This document shows, piece after piece, positions 33,524 to 41,658 of a stretch of 45,567 nt of DNA (the stretch's first letter is position 1; every line of letters begins with the position of its first letter). The stretch lies in the NCBI GenBank assembly GCA_029255845.1, contig JAJVLF010000015.1, positions 1 to 45,567 on the forward strand, written 5' to 3'. This DNA comes from Campylobacterota bacterium (GTDB lineage Bacteria; Campylobacterota; Campylobacteria; Campylobacterales; JAJVLF01). The translations under genes were made by a program, and so were the position numbers. The notes beneath the pieces were generated by a model. It saw only the letters and a program-made list of their open reading frames with translations, did not search any database and was not told the DNA's origin.

Positions 33524-36052
33524 ATGAATATTAGAAAAGATTTCATCGAATTTTTCACATCAAAAAAACATCAATTATATAAATCATCGCCACTTATACC
33601 AGATGATGAAAGCTTAATGTTTATTAATGCAGGAATGGTTCCTTTTAAGGATATTTTTACAGGAAAAATACCTACTCCAAACCCTGATATGGCTACTAGC
33701 TGTCAGTTATGCTTAAGAACTGGTGGTAAGCATAATGACTTAGAAAATGTGGGTTATACTAATAGACATCATACTTTATTTGAAATGCTTGGGAATTTTT
33801 CTTTTGGTTCTTATTTTAAAAAAGAAGCTATTGAATACTCTTATGAGTTTTTAACTCAAACATTAAAGCTTGATTTAGATAAATTATGGTTTACTGTGTA
33901 TGATGATGATGATGAAGCATTTAATTTATGGGCAGATATAGTTCCTAAGGATAGAATAAAAAGACTTGGGAAAAAAGATAATTTTTGGCAAATGGGTAAT
34001 AGTGGTCCTTGTGGTCCTTGTAGTGAGATTTTTTATGATCAAGGGGATAAATTTAATTCTAGTGAAGACTATCTTGGAGGAGAGGGAGATAGGTTTTTAG
34101 AGATTTGGAATTTGGTTTTTATGCAATACGAAATGCACCCAAATGGGGGTTTGACACCATTAAAGAAGCCTTATATAGATACGGGTATGGGACTAGAGAG
34201 AGTTTATGCTATTATGGAAAATGTCCATAGTAATTTTGAGTCTTCTTTATTTATGCCAATTATCAAGCATATTGAAAAACTATCTAATGTCGAATATATT
34301 TATGATAAAGGAAGTAGTTTTCGTGTTATAGCTGACCATATAAGGGCTATTTGCTTTATGCTTAGTGAGGGTATTACTTTTGATAAAGACGGGCGAGGGT
34401 ATGTTTTAAGAAGACTTCTAAGAAGAGCCGTTCGGCATGGGTATTTGCTTGGATTTAGAGAAAGTTTTTTATTTTTATTGGTGGATGATGTCATAGCTAT
34501 TATGGGTGATACTTATGAGTCTTTAGAAGAAAAAGAAAAGTTTTTAAAAGAGAATATTAAGCTAGAAGAAGAAAGATTTTTTGCTACTATTGAAAATGGA
34601 ATGAAGCTTTTTAATAAAGAGCTAGAAACAACAAAAGATATTTTCTCTGGAGAAGTCGCATTTAAGCTGTATGACACTTATGGTTTCCCTCTTGATTTGA
34701 CTGAAGATATGCTAATTAAAAATAATATCAAAATAGATATAGAAGCTTATGATAAAGCTATGCAAAATCAAAAAGAAAAAGCTAGAGCTAATTGGAGTGG
34801 CAGTGGTGAGGCTTCTAAGAGTGCTAATTTTAAAGAAATAATTGATAGTTTTGGCATAAATGAATTTATAGGTTATGAAAATAATACAAGCACTTCAAAA
34901 ATCATATCTCTATATGATAATGAATTTAATTCTGTAAATTCTCTAGCTATCGATGGATGGGTGCTTTTAGATAAAACACCATTTTATGCTGAAAGTGGTG
35001 GTCAAGTTGGTGATAAGGGAAGCATTAATGATATTGAAGTGATAGATACAAAAAAGTTTTTTGAATTAAATTTATCGCAAGTTAGAATAAATAATGCGAA
35101 ATTAGAGCTTCAAGATACTGCAATATGCAAAGTGGAACAAAGAGATGAAGTTAAAAAACATCACTCTGCAACTCATTTATTACAAAGTGCATTAAGAGAA
35201 ATTTTAGGAGATGGAGTCCATCAAGCAGGAAGCTATAATGATGCGAATAGATTAAGATTTGATTTTACTTATCCAAAAGCTATCGAAAATCAAGAATTGC
35301 AACAAATAGAAAATATAGTAAATGAAAATATCTTCAAGTCCATTGATTTATCGACAGAAGAGCTTAGTATAGACGAAGCAAAGAAAAAAGGTGCCATTGC
35401 TATGTTTGGCGAAAAGTATGGAGATATGGTGCGAGTTGTTTCTTTTGATAAAGAAAGCATAGAATTTTGTGGAGGAACTCATATAGAAAATACTTCAAAA
35501 ATAGGAAGTTTTATCATCACAAAACAATCATCAGTAAGTAGTGGAGTGAGAAGAATTGAGGCTATTTGTGGCAAAAGTGCTAATGCATATATGAAAGATG
35601 TTTTAAATAAATACCAAGAAGCAAAATTTGAATTAAAAAATGAAAATATCATCGAGGGCATTTTAAAATTAAAAGAAAATATCAAAGAACTTAAAACAAA
35701 ACTAAAAAATAACAACAGCACTAAAGAATTAAAAGTATCTAAAATAAAAGACTTAAATATAATAATAGAACAAATAGATGATGGCAATATAAAAGAAATA
35801 ATAGACATTCAAAAAAATAAATACGAAAATATAGTCATAGTGATATTTCAAGTAGAAAAAGAAAAAGCAAAAATATTTTGCTCATGCAAAAACACAAATA
35901 TAAAAGCAAACTCCCTAGTGAAAGAAATATCCCCAATCCTAAATGCAAGAGGCGGAGGAAAAGATAGTTTTGCTACTGCTGGTGGAGGAGATGTGGATAA
36001 GATAAATGATGCTAAAATGGAAGTGATTAAGTATATAGAAAGTAATAGCTAA
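33524..36052 (+). CDS. alaS: Alanyl-tRNA synthetase
   Basis: 842 residues, class II synthetase. Aminoacylation core from MNIRKDFIEFFTSKKHQLYKSSPLIP; editing domain with HHSATHLLQSALREILG (zinc/editing) and the CGGTH motif; C-terminal DHHA1-type domain with LNARGGGKDSFATAGGG. All editing residues seem intact. It is followed without a gap by a short 22-codon open frame and then the glycerate kinase gene. Confidence 0.97.
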   Translation: MNIRKDFIEFFTSKKHQLYKSSPLIPDDESLMFINAGMVPFKDIFTGKIPTPNPDMATSCQLCLRTGGKHNDLENVGYTNRHHTLFEMLGNFSFGSYFKKEAIEYSYEFLTQTLKLDLDKLWFTVYDDDDEAFNLWADIVPKDRIKRLGKKDNFWQMGNSGPCGPCSEIFYDQGDKFNSSEDYLGGEGDRFLEIWNLVFMQYEMHPNGGLTPLKKPYIDTGMGLERVYAIMENVHSNFESSLFMPIIKHIEKLSNVEYIYDKGSSFRVIADHIRAICFMLSEGITFDKDGRGYVLRRLLRRAVRHGYLLGFRESFLFLLVDDVIAIMGDTYESLEEKEKFLKENIKLEEERFFATIENGMKLFNKELETTKDIFSGEVAFKLYDTYGFPLDLTEDMLIKNNIKIDIEAYDKAMQNQKEKARANWSGSGEASKSANFKEIIDSFGINEFIGYENNTSTSKIISLYDNEFNSVNSLAIDGWVLLDKTPFYAESGGQVGDKGSINDIEVIDTKKFFELNLSQVRINNAKLELQDTAICKVEQRDEVKKHHSATHLLQSALREILGDGVHQAGSYNDANRLRFDFTYPKAIENQELQQIENIVNENIFKSIDLSTEELSIDEAKKKGAIAMFGEKYGDMVRVVSFDKESIEFCGGTHIENTSKIGSFIITKQSSVSSGVRRIEAICGKSANAYMKDVLNKYQEAKFELKNENIIEGILKLKENIKELKTKLKNNNSTKELKVSKIKDLNIIIEQIDDGNIKEIIDIQKNKYENIVIVIFQVEKEKAKIFCSCKNTNIKANSLVKEISPILNARGGGKDSFATAGGGDVDKINDAKMEVIKYIESNS

Positions 36053-36121
36053 ATGTATAAGCTAGTCTTTTTAGTTTTATATATCCCATTTATGGAGAAA
36101 ATAAGAGCGAAAAAGACATAA
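36053..36121 (+). CDS. Possible 22-residue leader ORF before glycerate kinase
   Basis: ATG directly after the alaS stop (TAAATG), encoding a hydrophobic 22-residue peptide (begins MYKLVFLVLYIPF) with TAA at 36119-36121. The SD-like AAGGAAG and ATT start of the kinase follow immediately. It could couple translation of alaS to the kinase or be chance. Confidence 0.25.
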   Translation: MYKLVFLVLYIPFMEKIRAKKT

Positions 36122-36131
36122 GGAAGCTTCT

Positions 36132-37283
36132 ATTAATAAAACAAAACCTCTCAAACTACTAATAGCACCTGATTCTTTTAAAGAGAGCTTGAGTGCCTCA
36201 CAAGTTTGCGATATTATAAGTAATGCCTTTATAGATAAGCTAGGCAAAGAAAATGTTGAAATCACTACTATGCCTTTATCAGATGGAGGAGAGGGCATAG
36301 TAGAAGTGCTTGAAAAATCTATTAATAAAAATATCATTCGTAAGTATGCAGTAGTAAGTGATGTTTTTGGAAATAAGATTAAAGCTAAATATTTGATTGT
36401 TGATAACAAGATAGCTATTTTAGAAATGGCTAATGTAGTCGGATTGCATTTATTAAATGAAAATCAAAAAAATCCTATGAAGACATCTACCCTAGGAATG
36501 GGGGAATTAATAAAAAATGCCTTAGATAATAATATAAAAGATTTTATCATAGGAGTTGGTGGGACTTCCACAAATGAGGCTGGTTTTGGAATGCTTCAAG
36601 CATTAGGAGTTTTATTTTTTGATAAACAAGGTAATTTAATCACTAAAAGCACTCCTAAAGACTTGATGAATTTAAACAGTATAGATATTAGTAATATTGA
36701 CTCTAGGTTAAAAAAATGTAGCTTTACAATAGCATGTGATGTCAGTAATCCTCTTTGTGGCTTAAATGGAGCTAGTCATATTTTTGCACCTCAAAAAGGT
36801 GCTAATAAAGATATGGTTTTAAAGCTTGATGAGATTATTTCTAATTTCGCTAAAGTAGTTGAAACTTCTTTAAATATAAACGAACAAGAAAAAGAAGGGG
36901 CTGGAGCAGGTGGAGGAATTGGTTTTGCATTTTTATCCTTTTTAAATGCAAATCTAAAATCAGGTATTAATATCATTATGGATATGAGTAATTTTTCAAA
37001 AGAAGTAAAAAAAACAGACATAATCATAACAGGAGAGGGGCGAACAGACTCTCAAAGCCTAAATGGAAAAGTAGTCTCTGGCATTGGAAAGATTGCTAAA
37101 AAACATAACAAAAAAGCAATCATCATAAGTGGCTCTTTACAATCAGGCTTTGAGCCACTCTATGATAATGGCATTACTTCTATATTTAGCACCATATCAG
37201 AGATAGGGACTTTGGAAAATGCTTTAAATAATGCGGATAAGAATTTATATAATGTATCTTATTCTGTGGCTAGTTTGATTTGA
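36132..37283 (+). CDS. garK: Glycerate kinase, ATT start
   Basis: 383 residues if started at ATT 36132, GlxK/GarK family. Phosphorylates D-glycerate (to 2-phosphoglycerate in characterised members), feeding glyoxylate-derived carbon to glycolysis. Motifs: IAPDSFKESLSASQV (the family N-terminus), MPLSDGGEGIVEVL, GVGGTSTNEAGFGMLQALG, ITGEGRTDSQSLNGKV and a C-terminal glycine-rich site. Without the upstream start the IAPDSFKES part would be lost (first canonical start TTG 36189). The frame from the last stop (36102) has no ATG/GTG/TTG. ATT at 36132 has AGGAAG five bases upstream and yields MNKTKPLKLLIAPDS. The start region carries a half-copy of the GGAACTTCTATTAATA repeat (36122-36138). Confidence 0.88.
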   Translation: MNKTKPLKLLIAPDSFKESLSASQVCDIISNAFIDKLGKENVEITTMPLSDGGEGIVEVLEKSINKNIIRKYAVVSDVFGNKIKAKYLIVDNKIAILEMANVVGLHLLNENQKNPMKTSTLGMGELIKNALDNNIKDFIIGVGGTSTNEAGFGMLQALGVLFFDKQGNLITKSTPKDLMNLNSIDISNIDSRLKKCSFTIACDVSNPLCGLNGASHIFAPQKGANKDMVLKLDEIISNFAKVVETSLNINEQEKEGAGAGGGIGFAFLSFLNANLKSGINIIMDMSNFSKEVKKTDIIITGEGRTDSQSLNGKVVSGIGKIAKKHNKKAIIISGSLQSGFEPLYDNGITSIFSTISEIGTLENALNNADKNLYNVSYSVASLI

Positions 37284-37373
37284 TTGAGTAGGAAATTGTA
37301 ATTATTTAAAGAAGTCTACTAGATAATTTCTATATTGGTATCGAAAATAAAGCAATATTTTAGAGCAAAAGAA

Positions 37374-37379
37374 TATAAT
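37374..37379 (+). promoter_or_regulatory. Probable -10 box for the ATPase/TOPRIM pair
   Basis: TATAAT followed by GC at 37374-37379 in the roughly 165-base gap after the glycerate kinase. Oriented to the ATPase gene at 37449. Suggests the pair is transcribed on its own. Confidence 0.4.
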
Positions 37380-37448
37380 GCTATATTTACTTTCTTTTAA
37401 TGTGCATTTTAAGAAAGATAGTTTAGTAAAAAACACAAGGATTTATCA

Positions 37449-38558
37449 TTGAGTGAAAATAATCATTTTATAAAAGACATAGAAATTAAAAAATTTAAAT
37501 GTTTTAATTCTTTTAAAACTGGTAAATTTAAAAGAGTTAATCTTATTGGAGGAAAAAATAATATAGGGAAGACAGCCTTTATGGAGGCTATATATTTATA
37601 TACTTCAACAAGTATGACAATGGCATATCAAAGACTATTGATTTTAAAAACATATAGAAATATGCAAGAAATGCTTCTTTCAAATGATTCAGATGAAGAT
37701 ATTTTAAAGTCTTTAATTTTGGAAAATCAAGATATCAATATTGGGATTGAGAAACAGGGGGATCGTACAAATGATGATGTTGGTGAAGAATATATATCAG
37801 AAGGTATATTCAATATAGAAAAAGATAAAGATGATGGGTTATTTTCTATTAGGGTTAAAAGTGAATTTGTGACTATAAATGAAGGTGTGTATATGCATAG
37901 GGATTCAGATGGTGACATAGAAGAAGAAGAAGAATATTATAAAACAAGTTCTCATAAATACTCATTATCTAAATTAATAACTTTCCTACATTCAAATATG
38001 TCTAATGCTAAATATAGCACAAGTAAAATATTTATAGGAACAAATCTAAATGACAATAATTTACTAGAAGAAATCATCGGAAACCTAAAACTAAACAATA
38101 AATATAATTCTTTCAATCAACACTTAAATAAATTATTTAAAATTGAAAATATTGACTTCATAAATAGAAAACCTATGGTCAAAATAAATAATCAATATCA
38201 AAATATAACTACTTTAGGAGATGGAATAAGGTCTATAATATTTTATCTTGGCTCATTACTAACCTTAAATGATGATTACATATTCATAGATGAAATAGAA
38301 AATGGAATTCATTATTCAAAACTAGATGATGTGTGGAAATTAATATTAACTATCTCAAAAGAGCAAAATGTTCAGGTTTTTGCTACTACTCACTCAAAAG
38401 AATGTATAGAATCTTATGCTAGAGTAGCTAAAAAATTAGAAGATGACAATATAGGTTTTATCAGTATGTATAAAAATAAAGAAAATGAATTAAAATCTAT
38501 TACATTTGATTATGAAAGTATCCAAAATAGAGGAGAGCTTGAATTGGATAATAGATAA
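37449..38558 (+). CDS. OLD-like AAA/ABC ATPase (first gene of a defence-like pair)
   Basis: 369 residues from TTG (SD AAGGA upstream). SMC/RecF-like ATPase fold: KKFKCFNSFKTGKFKRVNLIGGKNNIGKTAFMEAIYLY with Walker A GGKNNIGKT (34-42), and TLGDGIRSIIFYLGSLLTLND as the signature-like region. Walker B is YIFIDEIENGIH (D281/E282), with a later ATTHSKECIESY H-loop. Close to the ATPase half of OLD and PARIS-type systems. It overlaps the next gene by one base (TAATG). A role in phage defence is inferred, not shown. Confidence 0.7.
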   Translation: MSENNHFIKDIEIKKFKCFNSFKTGKFKRVNLIGGKNNIGKTAFMEAIYLYTSTSMTMAYQRLLILKTYRNMQEMLLSNDSDEDILKSLILENQDINIGIEKQGDRTNDDVGEEYISEGIFNIEKDKDDGLFSIRVKSEFVTINEGVYMHRDSDGDIEEEEEYYKTSSHKYSLSKLITFLHSNMSNAKYSTSKIFIGTNLNDNNLLEEIIGNLKLNNKYNSFNQHLNKLFKIENIDFINRKPMVKINNQYQNITTLGDGIRSIIFYLGSLLTLNDDYIFIDEIENGIHYSKLDDVWKLILTISKEQNVQVFATTHSKECIESYARVAKKLEDDNIGFISMYKNKENELKSITFDYESIQNRGELELDNR

Positions 38559-39109
38559 TGATTTATTTTATAGTCGAGGGACAAACTGACAAAGCACTTA
38601 TTGAAAATATTTTACATACTTTAGGAATAGATAATGACTTTAAATTTGCAGGACTTAAAGGTGATGGAAGTGTTAAAAGATATATTGAAAACCTAACAGA
38701 CCATGAATTATCTGAAAATACATATTTTGCGATTATTGATGCTGATAATTCATTTTCTGATAGTGAAAAGAAATTACAAAAATGTATAGGAGATAAAAAA
38801 ATTTATTTTTTTATCTTTCCAGACCATAAAAATAGTGGAGAACTAGAAGACTTGATTTTATCTAGTATTGATATTGATAATAAAGATGAAGTTATAAAAT
38901 GTTTTAATAACTATAAACAATGTATCAAAGATAGTATCAATAAAGATATTGAAAATAAGCACAAGCTATATGCATACACAACATTGCAACATAATCAAAA
39001 ACCAGAAGAGTATATAAAAACCTTAGATATTAAAGATAATTTTGAAGAATTAAAACAAAAAATAAAAGAATTATTTGAAAACCTTTTATACCGTGAAGAC
39101 CCCACTTAA
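38558..39109 (+). CDS. TOPRIM (DUF3226-like) protein, partner of the ATPase
   Basis: 183 residues. MIYFIVEGQTDKALIENIL gives the first TOPRIM acidic site (E8), and FAIIDADNSFSDSEKK the D-x-D site, followed by an FIFPDHKNSGELEDLIL region. Similar to DUF3226 TOPRIM proteins. Encoded immediately after an OLD-like ATPase with a start/stop overlap, so the two probably form one complex, the ATPase triggering a nuclease or other TOPRIM effector. Its 3' end overlaps glcG on the other strand by 24 bases. Confidence 0.65.
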   Translation: MIYFIVEGQTDKALIENILHTLGIDNDFKFAGLKGDGSVKRYIENLTDHELSENTYFAIIDADNSFSDSEKKLQKCIGDKKIYFFIFPDHKNSGELEDLILSSIDIDNKDEVIKCFNNYKQCIKDSINKDIENKHKLYAYTTLQHNQKPEEYIKTLDIKDNFEELKQKIKELFENLLYREDPT

Positions 39110-39517
39110 AGCATTAATGCCAGCTTGAGATACTTCTGTGTCCTGCTCAGGTGAGCCAGAGCTACAGCCTATGCCTCCTAATATTTGATTGTCATTAGTA
39201 AATATTGGTAAGCCTCCTCCCACTACACAAAATCTTCCTTGATTAGATGTGTGTATCCCAAAAACTGGTCCATTATTTTTGATTAAATCTCCATAAAACT
39301 TGGTTGATCTTCTTGCTCCACCTGCTGTGAATGCTTTATCTATCGCTATGCTTATGCTTGTTATTCTTGCATTATCCATTCTTTGGAAAAGCATTAGGTT
39401 TCCGCCGTCATCTACTATGGCTATATCCATATCTATGCCGATTTCTTTTGCTTTTGCTTCAGCTCCTGCCATCATTGTTTTGGCATCTTCTAATGTTAAT
39501 TTTGCTACTTGTTTCAC
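39086..39517 (-). CDS. glcG: GlcG/HbpS heme-binding-like protein
   Basis: 143 residues of the GlcG family: LTLEDAKTMMAGAEAKAKEIG, IAIVDDGGNLMLFQRMDNA, FGIHTSNQGRFCVVGGGLPIF, ILGGIGCSSGSPEQD. Long linked to glycolate operons, role often unclear. Coupled to malate synthase (four-base overlap) at its start. Last gene of the glc run here. Confidence 0.88.
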   Translation of the reverse strand: MKQVAKLTLEDAKTMMAGAEAKAKEIGIDMDIAIVDDGGNLMLFQRMDNARITSISIAIDKAFTAGGARRSTKFYGDLIKNNGPVFGIHTSNQGRFCVVGGGLPIFTNDNQILGGIGCSSGSPEQDTEVSQAGINALSGVFTV

Positions 39518-41658
39518 TTCATTTCACTTTTTTTATTATTTCTTTGCTTGTGTAAAATTGGCTCTGTGTATCCATTAGGACATTCTTTGCCTGATGTTAC
39601 TAATTCACATGCTGTTTTAAATGCAATATTGTCAAAATTATCTGATATATTCTCATATTCGTTATCATTTTTATTTTGCTCATCCACTATCTTTGCCATT
39701 TTTTTCATAGCATTCATAAATTGCTCATTCGTTATGACTTTATGCTCTAGCCAATTACATAAATGCTGAGATGATATTCTTAATGTAGCCCTATCTTCCA
39801 TTAATGCTACATCACTAATATCAGGGACTTTAGAGCAACCTATCCCTTGGTTAATCCACCTTGATACATAACCCAAAATTCCTTGAGCATTATTTTCTAT
39901 CTCTTTTGTGATTATCTCATCGCTCCAATTAGGGTCTCTAATTATAGGAACTTCTAAAATATCCTCTTTTTTAGTTCTATCTCTATTTTTTAATGTTTTA
40001 TGCAAATCAAGGACATCTACTTGATGATAATGCATTGAGTGAAGTGTCCCAGCGGTAGGAGAAGGAACCCATGCACAATTACCCCCTGCTTTTAGGTGGG
40101 CAATCTTAGTTTCCATCATACTTTTCATATCATCAGGCTGAGCATACATACCTTTGCCTATTTGTGCTTTTCCACTAAAGCCACATAAAAGAGCTACATC
40201 CACATTGTAGTTTTCATAAGAAAGTAGCCATTTTTTTGTCTTCATATTTGCTTTTAAGTCCATTATCCCAGCTTGCATAGAAGTATGCATTTCATCACCT
40301 GTTCTATCTAAAAACCCTGTATTTACAAAAAATACTCTGTCCTCAGCTGACCTTATACATTCTTTTAGATTAAGAGTCGTTCTTCTCTCTTCATCCATAA
40401 TCCCCATTTTAAATGTCAAATTATCTAAACCTAAAGTCTTTTCTATTTGAGCAAACATATCAGAAGCAAAAGCTACTTCTTGTGATCCATGCATTTTAGG
40501 TTTTACTATATAAATGCTTTTCTTTTTAGAATTTTGATAAACAACTTTATTTTGTTTTTCATATACAGCTATAATACCCATCATCATACCATCAAGCATA
40601 TTTTCAAATACTTCTTCGCCTTTATATAAAACGGCTGAATTTTTCATCAAAAGCCCCACATTTCTACATAAGAGCAATGAGCGACCACTTAAGCTAAATT
40701 CATCACCATCTAAGCCTTTATACACTCTATTAGCATTTAGTTTCCTTTCAATTATTTTGCCATTTTTATTCAATGAAGCACTTAAGCTACCATTAGCAAG
40801 ATTAAACCAATTACTATATACTAATGTCTTATCTTCACCATCCACAGCCGTTACCGAATCTTCAAAATCCACAATAGTGCTAATAGCTGATTCTAAAATA
40901 ATATCTTTAATGCCAGCCTTATTTAGCTTACCAGCAGGAGAGTTTGGATTAATAACAATCTCTATATGAAGATTATTATTTTCAAATAAAATACTATTTA
41001 GATTAGTCTTATCTCCTACATATCCCTTAAGTTGCCCATTATTTTTTAAGTTTATTTTTTTACCATTAATCATTGCTTCAAAAATTTTATCACTAATACT
41101 AAAACTCTCCACATCATTATAAGAGCCACTTTCAAGGGGGATAGACTTATCTAAAAAATAATTCGCATATTTGATAACTTCTTTCGCTCTAATAGGACAA
41201 AGACCACCTTGTTCTGCTTTAGTATCTATAATATTTGAGCCATATAAAGCATCATACAAGCTCCCCCATCTAGCATTAGCTGCATTTAGAGCATATCTAG
41301 CATTATTTGCAGGAACCACTAGCTGAGGACCACAAATTTTGGATATTTCATCATCTATATTAGATGTAGATATATTAAAATCTTCTTTTTCTTCTACTAA
41401 ATATCCTATTTCATTTAAAAATGATTTATATTTTTCTATATCTAAAACATCATTGTTTTTTGAGTATGTATCTATCTTCTCTTGAAGCTCATCTCTTATT
41501 GAAAGTAATTTTTCATTTTCATCACTATTATTTGCTACAAATTCTTCAAACTTTCCCCAAAATACATCATTTTCCATATCGATATTTTTAATGATTTTAT
41601 TTTGAACAAAATCATATAAATGATTATCAATCTCTAAATTACCAACTTTTTTATACAT
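39514..41658 (-). CDS. glcB: Malate synthase G
   Basis: 714 residues. Condenses glyoxylate and acetyl-CoA to malate. G-type length and motifs: INNARYALNAANARWGSLYDALYG-like core (starting VVPANNARYALN), SAISTIVDFEDSVTAVDGEDK, the catalytic MKIGIMDEERRTTLNLKECI-type region (LTFKMGIMDEERRTTLNL), and HSMHYHQVDVLDL. Overlaps the upstream dehydrogenase gene by eight bases and the downstream glcG by four. Completes the shunt with aceA. Confidence 0.95.
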   Translation of the reverse strand: MYKKVGNLEIDNHLYDFVQNKIIKNIDMENDVFWGKFEEFVANNSDENEKLLSIRDELQEKIDTYSKNNDVLDIEKYKSFLNEIGYLVEEKEDFNISTSNIDDEISKICGPQLVVPANNARYALNAANARWGSLYDALYGSNIIDTKAEQGGLCPIRAKEVIKYANYFLDKSIPLESGSYNDVESFSISDKIFEAMINGKKINLKNNGQLKGYVGDKTNLNSILFENNNLHIEIVINPNSPAGKLNKAGIKDIILESAISTIVDFEDSVTAVDGEDKTLVYSNWFNLANGSLSASLNKNGKIIERKLNANRVYKGLDGDEFSLSGRSLLLCRNVGLLMKNSAVLYKGEEVFENMLDGMMMGIIAVYEKQNKVVYQNSKKKSIYIVKPKMHGSQEVAFASDMFAQIEKTLGLDNLTFKMGIMDEERRTTLNLKECIRSAEDRVFFVNTGFLDRTGDEMHTSMQAGIMDLKANMKTKKWLLSYENYNVDVALLCGFSGKAQIGKGMYAQPDDMKSMMETKIAHLKAGGNCAWVPSPTAGTLHSMHYHQVDVLDLHKTLKNRDRTKKEDILEVPIIRDPNWSDEIITKEIENNAQGILGYVSRWINQGIGCSKVPDISDVALMEDRATLRISSQHLCNWLEHKVITNEQFMNAMKKMAKIVDEQNKNDNEYENISDNFDNIAFKTACELVTSGKECPNGYTEPILHKQRNNKKSEMK

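Noticed and set aside
37309-37319. Eleven-base match to the end of the MITE-like element (AAAGAAGTCTA)
   Set aside because: No second terminal repeat or target duplication is nearby; too short to call a second copy.
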